Of a DNA stretch of 5,577 bases, positions 1 through 5,577 are shown one piece after another. Made by a program: the position numbers and the translations under genes. The DNA comes from Pseudomonadota bacterium (GTDB lineage: Bacteria > Pseudomonadota > Alphaproteobacteria > Rhizobiales > Rhizobiaceae), in the NCBI GenBank assembly GCA_003242525.1, contig QGUU01000189.1, forward strand, positions 1 to 5,577. Direction: 5' to 3'. Position 1 is the first letter of the stretch. Every line of letters starts with the position of its first letter. A model generated the notes under the pieces. The model saw only the letters and a program-made list of their open reading frames with translations, was not told where the DNA came from and ran no database searches.

Positions 1-625
1 CGACCTGCAGACGATCGAGAAGGTCATGCAGGGGCAATCCCCACCCGATCCGACGGCAAAGCCCTGGCTGGTGCAGGTCGGGCCTGCCGCCAGGGGCACG
101 GACCGGAACGAGATCGTGATCGGATTGAGCCCTGCCTTTGGCGTCGAACTGACGCGCACGACGGCCGGCCATGATCTGATCGACGTCGTGCTGGCATTGA
201 CCGATGGCATCCGCGACACCGGCGGCGTGCCGCGCCTGGTCAGGATTCGCCATACCGCCGATACCTCGTTCCTTGGCCTGACCGCCGCACGCCTTTCGGG
301 ATCGGGTTACGGCATTGGCATTCAGGCAAAGGGAACGGCCGTCATTCATCACGCCGACCGGCTGCCGCACATGAATGTGGAGCTGTTTTCGAACTCGCCG
401 GTGACCACGCTGGAGCACTATCGGGCCATGGGGCGCAACGCCGCCCTCTATGCCCGCGGAGAACAGCCGGAACCGGTGCTGGTGCCGGTCGATGGCCAGT
501 CGCTCGCCGCCCGTTACCACGTAAGCGTGGCGATGCTCCACGCCATCGAGACCGGCCTGATTGATGTCGACGCGGACCCGATTGAGGTCGTCCTGGCACT
601 GGGTCAGGAAGAGGTGCGGTCATGA
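1..625 (+). CDS. pduD: B12-dependent glycerol/diol dehydratase, medium (beta) subunit, 5'-partial
   Basis: Medium subunit of adenosylcobalamin-dependent glycerol/propanediol dehydratase (PduD/DhaC/GldB family). With the large and small subunits it converts 1,2-diols or glycerol to the aldehyde by radical chemistry in the cytoplasm. The family is recognisable from EIVIGLSPAFG, the strongly conserved LSGSGYGIGIQAKGTAVIH (residues 90-108 counted from the ATG at 26), the NVELFSNSP segment and LEHYRAMGRNAALYA. The frame is open to the left edge (first full codon at 2). The eight codons before the ATG at 26 read DLQTIEKV, resembling the N-terminal helix of PduD (recalled as ..QIIEDVLRDM..), and that ATG has a purine-rich stretch only 2 nt upstream, so I take the gene to start outside the window. 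The stop overlaps the next gene's start in ATGA. The symbol denotes family only: glycerol and propanediol dehydratases cannot be told apart from this subunit. Family call very secure; 5' end unknown. Confidence 0.9.
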   Translation, partial: DLQTIEKVMQGQSPPDPTAKPWLVQVGPAARGTDRNEIVIGLSPAFGVELTRTTAGHDLIDVVLALTDGIRDTGGVPRLVRIRHTADTSFLGLTAARLSGSGYGIGIQAKGTAVIHHADRLPHMNVELFSNSPVTTLEHYRAMGRNAALYARGEQPEPVLVPVDGQSLAARYHVSVAMLHAIETGLIDVDADPIEVVLALGQEEVRS

Positions 626-1041
626 AGAGCCCGTTGGAACAATATCCGGTTGCGGAAAAATGCCCTGAACGCGCTGTCTCCGCGTCCGGGAAACCCATTG
701 ACGAGCTGACGCTTGAGGAGGTCATGGCCGGGCGCGTCGCGCCTGATGACATCCGCATTTCAGCCGACGTTCTGCAGCTTCAGGCGCAGATCGCGCGAGC
801 GGCTGGCAGGGAAGGGCTGGCCCGAAACTTCGAACGTTCGGCCGAGTTGGTCGCCGTTCCCGAGGACATCATTCTCGAGACCTACGAGATGCTGCGGCCC
901 GGAAGGCTGGAGGATCCCAAACCCCTGATTGAACGTGCCGAAATGCTGCGGCGTGAATATGGCGCACAGGCGATCGCGGCTTTTCTCGAAGAGGCCGTCG
1001 CCGTCTATCAGCGTCGCAAGCTTTTCCGCCGTCGTTATTGA
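622..1041 (+). CDS. pduE: B12-dependent glycerol/diol dehydratase, small (gamma) subunit
   Basis: Small subunit of the same adenosylcobalamin-dependent dehydratase. It is all-helical in known structures and needed for the (alpha-beta-gamma)2 complex. The 139 residues match the family along the whole length: YPVAEKCPE near residue 8, GKPIDELTLEEV, the DDIRIS motif, then RNFERSAELVAVPEDIILE and YEMLRPGR, ending in a basic helix YQRRKLFRRRY. The length matches the glycerol dehydratase type (DhaE/GldC, about 141 residues as I recall) rather than PduE (about 173), which carries an N-terminal extension missing here. The ATG at 622 is preceded by AGGAAGAGG (606-614) at 7-nt spacing and overlaps the medium-subunit stop by 4 nt, so translation is probably coupled. 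No reactivase gene follows directly. Family is secure; the substrate is not determined. Confidence 0.93.
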   Translation: MKSPLEQYPVAEKCPERAVSASGKPIDELTLEEVMAGRVAPDDIRISADVLQLQAQIARAAGREGLARNFERSAELVAVPEDIILETYEMLRPGRLEDPKPLIERAEMLRREYGAQAIAAFLEEAVAVYQRRKLFRRRY

Positions 1042-1046
1042 GTTGA

Positions 1047-1051
1047 AAGGA
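1047..1051 (+). promoter_or_regulatory. Ribosome binding site fixing the SDR start
   Basis: AAGGA lies 6 nt before the ATG at 1058, in the 16-nt gap after the dehydratase small subunit. The same frame has an earlier ATG at 929, but using it would overlap the small-subunit gene by 113 nt and add 43 residues with no SDR character. This site therefore decides for 1058. Confidence 0.7.
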
Positions 1052-1057
1052 ACAGAC

Positions 1058-1870
1058 ATGATTCTTAGCGGCAAGACAGCAATCGTGACCGCTGCCGGAT
1101 CCGGAATCGGGCGGGCCGGCTCCCTGGCCATGGCAAGGGAAGGCGCCTTTGTAGTGGTAACCGACCGAAATCTGGAGGCCGCCCGGGAAACCGTCCGCCT
1201 TGTCGAGGCCGCATCCGGCAGGGCCGAGGCGCGTCGGTTGGACGTGTCGGACGATGAGGCGATAATTTCCCTTGTCAACAGCGTGGCTGCCGATCACGGC
1301 CGGATCGACATTCTGCACAACCACGCCGGCATCCAGGTTGCCGGCAGCGTGGAAGAAGTGGACCCAGATGGCTTCGATAGCTCATGGGCGATCAACGTTC
1401 ACGCCCAGTTCGTAGCCTGCAAGGCGGTCATTCCCTTCATGAAGCGCCAGGGCGGCGGCGTCATTCTCAATACTTCGTCCAATTCCGGCGTGTTCCTCGA
1501 CCGCGAAATGACGGCCTACATCACAAGCAAGGCTGCCTCCATCACCATGACGCGGCAGATCGCGCTCGATGTTGCAAGGTACGGAATTCGCGTCAACGCG
1601 CTGTGCCCCGGCTGGGTGGACACGCCTTTCAATGACCCCTACACAAAGCAGCTTGGCGGCAGGGCCGCGCTGGAGCATTCCATCGCCAACGTTGTGCCTA
1701 TGGGTCGCTTCGCCACGGCGGAGGAGATCGCCGAAGTCATATTGTTCATGGTCTCGGATCGCTCCTCATACATGACCGGCCATGCACTGGTGGCCGATGG
1801 CGGAGAGTCGCTTGCCGGAGGAACCAACGCGGGCTCCTGCCAGCCTCAGGACGCACTGGCGCTGGCCTGA
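1058..1870 (+). CDS. Short-chain dehydrogenase/reductase (classical SDR, probably NAD(H)-dependent)
   Basis: A 270-residue cytoplasmic oxidoreductase of the classical SDR family, which interconverts alcohols and carbonyls using NAD(P)(H). The Rossmann glycine motif TAAGSGIG is at residues 11-18. Asp36 at the end of the second strand usually signals NAD over NADP. The LDV motif is at 61-63 and the structural motif is NHAG (88-91) instead of the usual NNAG. The catalytic tetrad reads Asn113, Ser141, Tyr154, Lys158 (YITSK). The post-catalytic LCPGWVDTP and the C-terminal MTGHALVADGG are typical. About 20 residues after the DGG run into an unconserved, low-complexity tail. Sitting 16 nt behind the dehydratase genes, it could oxidise or reduce the substrate alcohol or the aldehyde product; that role is inferred from context. 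The substrate cannot be read from the sequence. Confidence 0.93.
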   Translation: MILSGKTAIVTAAGSGIGRAGSLAMAREGAFVVVTDRNLEAARETVRLVEAASGRAEARRLDVSDDEAIISLVNSVAADHGRIDILHNHAGIQVAGSVEEVDPDGFDSSWAINVHAQFVACKAVIPFMKRQGGGVILNTSSNSGVFLDREMTAYITSKAASITMTRQIALDVARYGIRVNALCPGWVDTPFNDPYTKQLGGRAALEHSIANVVPMGRFATAEEIAEVILFMVSDRSSYMTGHALVADGGESLAGGTNAGSCQPQDALALA

Positions 1871-1897
1871 GCCGGGACGGATGAACGGAGAAACATC

Positions 1898-2257
1898 ATG
1901 TCGGAGGTAAAGCACTTCTCGTCCAGGGAAATGCAGTTCGAGCCTTACGGTGGACCTCCCGGCGAGGCGAGAATAGCCCGGCTGGTCGGACCTGAATTGT
2001 CTTCGAGCATGGGTGGCGGAATCGCGACCTTCGACAAATGCTCAATCGAGTGGACCGTTCTCTACGACGAACTCATCGTGGTGCTCGAAGGGACTTTCCG
2101 TCTGCGCCTTGGCGGCAGCGAAAGCAGAACGATCGAAGCCGGTCCCGGTGACGTGATCTGGCTACCCGAAGGTACCCCACTGCGCTATGAGGGGGACGGC
2201 GCCAAGGTGTTCTATGCGCTCAGCCCTGTGGATTGGAAAACCCGACACCGCTTGTGA
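1898..2257 (+). CDS. EutQ-like single-domain cupin protein
   Basis: A small 119-residue beta-barrel protein resembling the C-terminal cupin domain of the ethanolamine utilization protein EutQ. The evidence is the family-like run IEWTVLYDELIVVLEG (50-65), then AGPGDVIWLPEGTPLRYEG (81-99) and the closing FYALSPVDW (105-113). It lacks the N-terminal part of full-length EutQ. The standard cupin metal ligands (HxH plus Glu, and a later His) are not at the usual places: the first motif has Tyr56-Asp57-Glu58 and the second has Arg96/Tyr97, so a conventional metal site is doubtful, as in the EutQ group. GGAG (1887-1890) lies 7 nt before the ATG. Gaps of 27 nt upstream and 6 nt downstream place it in the dehydratase operon. 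Possible roles are an accessory or sugar/aldehyde-binding protein or a small isomerase; the function is unknown. Confidence 0.82.
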   Translation: MSEVKHFSSREMQFEPYGGPPGEARIARLVGPELSSSMGGGIATFDKCSIEWTVLYDELIVVLEGTFRLRLGGSESRTIEAGPGDVIWLPEGTPLRYEGDGAKVFYALSPVDWKTRHRL

Positions 2258-2259
2258 GG
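2256..2259 (+). promoter_or_regulatory. Ribosome binding site for the GTG start at 2264
   Basis: GAGG sits inside and just after the TGA stop of the cupin gene, 4 nt before the GTG at 2264. The spacing is short and the site moderate, suggesting translation coupled to termination on the cupin gene. The encoded MTAFSYLFSPLRIGG is the normal family N-terminus, which supports GTG as the start; no in-frame ATG occurs before Met16. Confidence 0.55.
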
Positions 2260-2263
2260 TTCC

Positions 2264-4222
2264 GTGACTGCCTTTTCGTACCTTTTCTCGCCACTCCGTA
2301 TCGGCGGAATGGAGGTGAGAAACCGCATCCTGTCGACCGGCCATGACACGGTCATGGTCCATGACGGGCACGTGACGGAAAGGCTGATCGCCTACCACGA
2401 AGCCCGCGCCAGGGGAGGTGTAGGGCTGATCGTCGTCCAGGTGTCGGGGGTGCATGAAACGGCCCGCTACACCTCGCATGTGCTTATGGCAACTTCGGAC
2501 GATGCCATTCCCGGCTACAGGGTGCTGGCAGCGGCCGTCCACAAACACGGCGCCAGGATTTGCGGCCAGCTCTTTCATCCCGGTCGCGAAATCATGGAGA
2601 CGCAGGACGGCACCGCACCGGTGGCCTACGCGCCGTCCGCCGTGCCGAACTCGCGCTTCCACGTGATGCCGGTGCCGCTCTCGAGAAAAATGATCCAGGA
2701 GATCGTCAGCGGTTATGGCGACGCGGCCCTTCGGCTGATGCAGGCCGGGTTTGACGGATGCGAGATCGTCGCCAGCCATGGCTACCTGCCCGCGCAGTTT
2801 CTCAACCCGCATGTGAACCGCCGGGAAGACGAGTATGGCGGCAGCATGGAAAACCGCCTGCGCTTCCTGCGCGAGATTGCCGAAACCATCCGTGCCCGTA
2901 CCTCGCCTGATTTCGTCGTCGGGTTGAGGATCACAGGCGAAGAGCATGACAGCCAGACAATAGATGCCGGCGAAGTGCTGACCTTCTGCCAGATGCTGGA
3001 TCAGGATGGCCTGATCGACTATTTCAGCGTGGTGGCAGGCACTTCGGCCTCGCTGAAGGGCGCGGTGCATATCGTGCCGCCCATGTATTTCTCTGCCGGC
3101 TATTCGGCGCCCTTTGCAGCTGCGCTGAAACAGCTTGTCGGCAAGCCCGTCTTTGTCGCCGGGCGTATCAACCAGCCGCAGACGGCCGAACAGTTGCTCG
3201 CTTCCGGCCAGGCGGACATGTGCGGCATGACGCGCGCCATGATCTGCGACCCTGAAATGCCGGCCAAGGCGGCAGCCGGTCGCCTCGACGACATCCGCGC
3301 CTGCATCGCCTGCAACCAGGCCTGCATCGGCCATTTCCACAAGGGCTACCCGATTTCCTGCATCCAGCATCCGGAGACAGGCCGCGAACTGACGCTCGGC
3401 ATCAGGCCCCCGGTGGAGCGGCGCAAGCGCGTGATCGTTGCCGGTGCCGGGCCGGCCGGCATGAAGGCGGCGGCAGTGCTGGCTTCGCGCGGGCATGAGG
3501 TTGTCGTGCATGAGGCGGAAGCGCAACTCGGAGGACAGGCCAAGCTCGCCCAACTGCTGCCAGGACGCGCCGAGTTCGGTGGCATCATCACCAACCTTGC
3601 GCGCGAGATGGAGCTTGCCGGCGTGACCGTGCGGCGCAATTCGCCGGTCACGCGGGCGCTGGTGGAAGCCGAATGCGCCGATGCAGTCATCATCGCCACC
3701 GGCGGCAGGCCGCGCCGCCCATCCATCGAAGGCGGCGAGGGCACGCATCTGGTGGACGCCTGGCAGGTGTTGACGGGGCAGGCGAATGTCGGCGCCAATG
3801 TGCTGATAGCAGACTGGAAGGCCGACTGGATCGGCCTCGGCATCGCAGAAAAGCTTGCGCGAGACGGGTGCAATGTCACGCTCTGTGTCGAGGGCCTGTT
3901 CGCCGGGGAAACCATTCACGGCTATGTCCGCGACACCATGGTAGCAAACCTCCATCGGCTGGGCGTCCGCATAGTCCCCTATGCACGCCTTTATGGCGCC
4001 GATGGCGCCACCGTCTACATGGAGCACTGCGCCTCGGGCGAGCCGATCATATTCGAAGACATCGAGACCCTGGTCATTTCCCAGGGCCATGATCGGGTTG
4101 CGGAACTCGAAACGGAACTGGAGGATTTCGGAGGCGAAGTCCATGTGATCGGCGATGCGCTTACGCCTCGAACCGCCGAGGAAGCTGTCCTCGACGGCGC
4201 CAGGATCGGCTGCCTGGTCTGA
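2264..4222 (+). CDS. FMN/[4Fe-4S]/FAD oxidoreductase of the dienoyl-CoA reductase / TMA dehydrogenase family
   Basis: A 652-residue multi-cofactor flavoenzyme. Residues 1 to about 340 form an old-yellow-enzyme TIM barrel (RNRI at 19-22, QLFHPGRE, ASHGYLPAQFLNP around 170-182, YGG at 191-193, FMN-type Arg222). A CysX2CysX3CysX11Cys cluster site uses Cys347, 350, 354 and 366. An FAD-type Rossmann fold starts at GAGPAG (394-399) with Glu417, and GDALTPR (630-636) closes the FAD site. Family members reduce enoyl substrates (FadH) or oxidatively demethylate amines (trimethylamine and dimethylamine dehydrogenase, N-methylproline demethylase). The second nucleotide motif is degenerate (LIADWKADWIGLGIAE, 514-529), and Asp28 sits where TMA dehydrogenase has its FMN-linking Cys30, so FMN should be non-covalent. 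The start is GTG at 2264, with GAGG (2256-2259) overlapping the cupin stop. Last visible gene of the operon; the exact substrate is unknown. Confidence 0.92.
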   Translation: MTAFSYLFSPLRIGGMEVRNRILSTGHDTVMVHDGHVTERLIAYHEARARGGVGLIVVQVSGVHETARYTSHVLMATSDDAIPGYRVLAAAVHKHGARICGQLFHPGREIMETQDGTAPVAYAPSAVPNSRFHVMPVPLSRKMIQEIVSGYGDAALRLMQAGFDGCEIVASHGYLPAQFLNPHVNRREDEYGGSMENRLRFLREIAETIRARTSPDFVVGLRITGEEHDSQTIDAGEVLTFCQMLDQDGLIDYFSVVAGTSASLKGAVHIVPPMYFSAGYSAPFAAALKQLVGKPVFVAGRINQPQTAEQLLASGQADMCGMTRAMICDPEMPAKAAAGRLDDIRACIACNQACIGHFHKGYPISCIQHPETGRELTLGIRPPVERRKRVIVAGAGPAGMKAAAVLASRGHEVVVHEAEAQLGGQAKLAQLLPGRAEFGGIITNLAREMELAGVTVRRNSPVTRALVEAECADAVIIATGGRPRRPSIEGGEGTHLVDAWQVLTGQANVGANVLIADWKADWIGLGIAEKLARDGCNVTLCVEGLFAGETIHGYVRDTMVANLHRLGVRIVPYARLYGADGATVYMEHCASGEPIIFEDIETLVISQGHDRVAELETELEDFGGEVHVIGDALTPRTAEEAVLDGARIGCLV

Positions 4223-4242
4223 GCCAGGAGGATTTCGTCCTG

Positions 4243-4266
4243 CCGGCAGCGACCGATGCTCGCCGG
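4243..4266 (+). terminator. GC-rich hairpin between convergent genes, possible bidirectional terminator
   Basis: CCGGCAGC (4243-4250) can pair with GCT (4258-4260) and GCCGG (4262-4266), giving an 8-bp stem with one bulged C at 4261 and a 7-nt loop. A second, weaker pairing CAGGA (4225-4229) with TCCTG (4238-4242) lies just left. The 57-nt gap between the two convergent stop codons is where a shared terminator would be expected. Neither strand has a U-tract after the stem, so a classical intrinsic terminator is not proven. Confidence 0.3.
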
Positions 4267-4279
4267 AGGCCCGGGCGAT

Positions 4280-4939
4280 CTATCTTGACTGGTGATCGAG
4301 ACGCGCCACCAGCCTGTCGCCCGCCCACTGGATCAGGCAGACCAGCGCTATAAGCACCGCGACGACGGCAATCATCACTGTCGTCTCGAACCGCTGGTAG
4401 CCATACCGAATGGCGAGATCGCCCAGCCCGCCCGCACCGATGGCGCCCGCCATTGCAGATGCCCCGACCAGCGTGACTATCGTGACTGTGAACCCGGCCA
4501 CCAGACCGGGAAGCGCCTCTGGCACGAGAACCTCGCGGATCAACGCCCATCGGTTGCCACCCATCGCGCGAACGGCTTCAAGAAGGCCACGGTCCACCTC
4601 GCGCAGGGACACTTCGGCGATGCGGGCATAGTAAGGCGTTGCCGCGATGGACAAGGGCACGATTGCCGCTGTCGTTCCGATCGAAGTGCCGGCAATCAGC
4701 CGGGTCACGGGAATAAGCGCCACCAGAAGGATGATGAAGGGCACGGAGCGAAAGCCGTTGACGATGGCGCCGAGAATGCGGTTCACCCAGAGTTGTTCCG
4801 CTATGCCCCCGCGACCAGTCGCCACGAGCGCCAGCCCCAGGGGAAGCCCCGCCACGAGGGAGATCGCTCCCGATGCCGCCGTCATCACGATGGTTTCCCA
4901 AAGGGAACGCAAAAAGAGTTCAATCATCACGGGCGACAT
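4280..4939 (-). CDS. metI: Methionine-type ABC transporter permease MetI
   Basis: Inner-membrane permease of the methionine uptake (MUT) ABC family; two copies pair with two MetN ATPases and receive substrate from the lipoprotein MetQ. The 219 residues match MetI throughout: [13 protein letters not shown] near the start, [19 protein letters not shown] (59-77), [15 protein letters not shown], and the coupling (EAA) loop EAVRAMGG...LVPEALPGL (121-146). [20 protein letters not shown] and IQWAGDR follow near the end. About five membrane segments are expected from the hydrophobic runs and the family. The ATG at 4937-4939 is backed by GGAGGTG (complement of 4947-4953) at 7-nt spacing and lies within the end of metN. 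The stop is TAG. No metQ lies downstream, since the next gene is convergent. Methionine is the likely substrate by family; related compounds cannot be excluded. Confidence 0.95.
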   Translation of the reverse strand: MSPVMIELFLRSLWETIVMTAASGAISLVAGLPLGLALVATGRGGIAEQLWVNRILGAIVNGFRSVPFIILLVALIPVTRLIAGTSIGTTAAIVPLSIAATPYYARIAEVSLREVDRGLLEAVRAMGGNRWALIREVLVPEALPGLVAGFTVTIVTLVGASAMAGAIGAGGLGDLAIRYGYQRFETTVMIAVVAVLIALVCLIQWAGDRLVARLDHQSR

Positions 4940-5577
4940 GGCCCAACACCTCCGTACGAGCTCCCCGGCTCTTCAGAAAGTCGATCGCACCGGCCACATC
5001 GCCGGAAGGAATGGCGAGAAAGAATGTGGCGAGCGGCTGTCCCTGCACATGATCCACGCCGCCATGGACGAGCCTGAAGCCGCTTGAAATCGCTGTTGCG
5101 AGTTCGGACAACAGCGGCTCGGCCGCCGGCTCGCCCGATATGTCTACCCGCAACATCGCCTCGCCCGTTTCTGCCTGAACAAGCCGTTCGGCGATCTGTG
5201 GCGGAAGCGTGGGGCGGATTTCACCCAGCAGGCTGCGCGTTATGTCGGATTTCGGATCGGCGAACACCTGCCAGACGGGCCCCTCCTCCACGATGCGCCC
5301 CGCATCGATGACAGCCACGCGGTCGGCAATGGCACGGACCACTTCCATTTCATGGGTGATGAGGATGATGGTAAGTCCAAATTTTCGATTGATGTCCTTC
5401 AGCAGCGCCAGAATCGAGCGGGTGGTTTCCGGATCCAGGGCCGATGTCGCTTCATCAGACAGCAGGATCCCCGGCTTGGCAGCCAATGCGCGGGCGATGC
5501 CCACGCGCTGCTTCTGCCCTCCAGAAAGCGATGCCGGATAGGCCTTCGCCTTTTCGGAAAGGCCGACAAGGGACAGC
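4920..5577 (-). CDS. metN: Methionine-type ABC transporter ATP-binding protein MetN, 5'-partial
   Basis: ATPase of the methionine ABC importer, on the cytoplasmic face with MetI. The frame is open to the right edge (first full codon ends at 5576), giving 218 visible residues; Walker A lies outside the window. Seen are the signature LSGGQKQR (fragment residues 17-24), Walker B ILLSDE (37-42), the D-loop SALD (45-48) and the switch histidine in ITHE (His75). The C-terminal part (about 140-215, [10 protein letters not shown] through [21 protein letters not shown]) is a NIL domain, which in MetN homologues binds methionine and inhibits transport when internal methionine is high. The GTG at 5502-5504 lies between the signature motif and Walker B and is not the start. 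The stop codon at 4920-4922 lies inside metI, a 20-nt overlap. The NIL domain makes MetN far more likely than a generic ABC ATPase. Confidence 0.95.
   Translation of the reverse strand, partial: LSLVGLSEKAKAYPASLSGGQKQRVGIARALAAKPGILLSDEATSALDPETTRSILALLKDINRKFGLTIILITHEMEVVRAIADRVAVIDAGRIVEEGPVWQVFADPKSDITRSLLGEIRPTLPPQIAERLVQAETGEAMLRVDISGEPAAEPLLSELATAISSGFRLVHGGVDHVQGQPLATFFLAIPSGDVAGAIDFLKSRGARTEVLGHVARDD
4947..4953 (-). promoter_or_regulatory. Ribosome binding site of metI inside the metN 3' end
   Basis: On the minus strand GGAGGTG is followed by 7 nt and the metI ATG (4937-4939). It favours this start over a second in-frame ATG four codons later (Met5) that would give only an 8-nt overlap with metN. 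Confidence 0.75.

Noticed and set aside
26..28. ATG at 26 as the real start of the dehydratase medium subunit
   Set aside because: The frame is open further left with PduD-like residues, and the purine-rich stretch lies only 2 nt before this ATG. It remains possible but is less likely than a start outside the window.
929..1057. Upstream extension of the SDR gene to the ATG at 929
   Set aside because: It would overlap the dehydratase small subunit by 113 nt, add residues with no SDR character, and ignore the good ribosome binding site before 1058.
760..1324. Minus-strand open frames opposite the small subunit and SDR genes
   Set aside because: No domain similarity, no plausible ribosome binding site, and fully covered by well-supported sense genes.
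2162..4144. Very long minus-strand open frame (660 codons) opposite the flavoprotein gene and the end of the cupin gene
   Set aside because: The sense strand encodes a full multi-domain enzyme with intact cofactor motifs. The antisense translation is rich in His, Arg, Ala and Gly with no recognisable domain, as expected from a GC-rich codon-biased gene read in reverse.
4292..5087. Long plus-strand open frames opposite metI and metN (261 and 146 codons)
   Set aside because: They mirror two clearly recognised transporter genes and encode low-complexity Arg/His/Pro-rich sequence without domains.
1..5577. Mobile elements, CRISPR arrays, tRNA or rRNA genes
   Set aside because: I saw no transposase, terminal inverted repeats, regularly spaced repeats or tRNA-like fold; nearly all bases are in the seven genes.

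Overview
The window looks like a high-GC proteobacterial chromosome or replicon segment, most likely alphaproteobacterial (Rhizobiales-like). That assignment is inferred from composition, codon use and gene content; there is no rRNA or marker gene to fix the taxon. Genes are tightly packed: five on the + strand occupy positions 1-4222 and two on the - strand occupy 4280-5577, and the two blocks converge.

Left block (1-4222, + strand): the end of a gene for the medium subunit of a coenzyme-B12-dependent glycerol/diol dehydratase (5' end outside the window), the complete small subunit (4-nt ATGA overlap), a short-chain dehydrogenase/reductase (16-nt gap), a single-domain EutQ-like cupin (27-nt gap), and a 652-residue flavin/iron-sulfur oxidoreductase of the 2,4-dienoyl-CoA reductase / trimethylamine dehydrogenase family with a GTG start (6-nt gap). 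The spacing implies one transcript, whose promoter and dehydratase large subunit lie left of the window.

Right block (4280-5577, - strand): a methionine-type ABC importer, with metN (ATPase with C-terminal NIL domain, 5' end outside the window) overlapping metI (permease) by 20 nt. No metQ follows metI. The 57-nt gap between the blocks (4223-4279) holds a GC-rich hairpin but no clear U-tract.

Working together (inference): the dehydratase would turn a vicinal diol or glycerol-like substrate into an aldehyde, and the SDR could oxidise or reduce substrate or product. The flavoprotein has a degenerate second nucleotide-binding motif, as I recall for TMADH-like amine dehydrogenases and demethylases, so the pathway may treat an N-methylated or otherwise modified polyol rather than plain glycerol. 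The EutQ-like cupin and diol dehydratase recall the eut/pdu microcompartment pathways, yet no shell protein and no dehydratase reactivase gene is visible in the window. This combination is the most interesting feature here.
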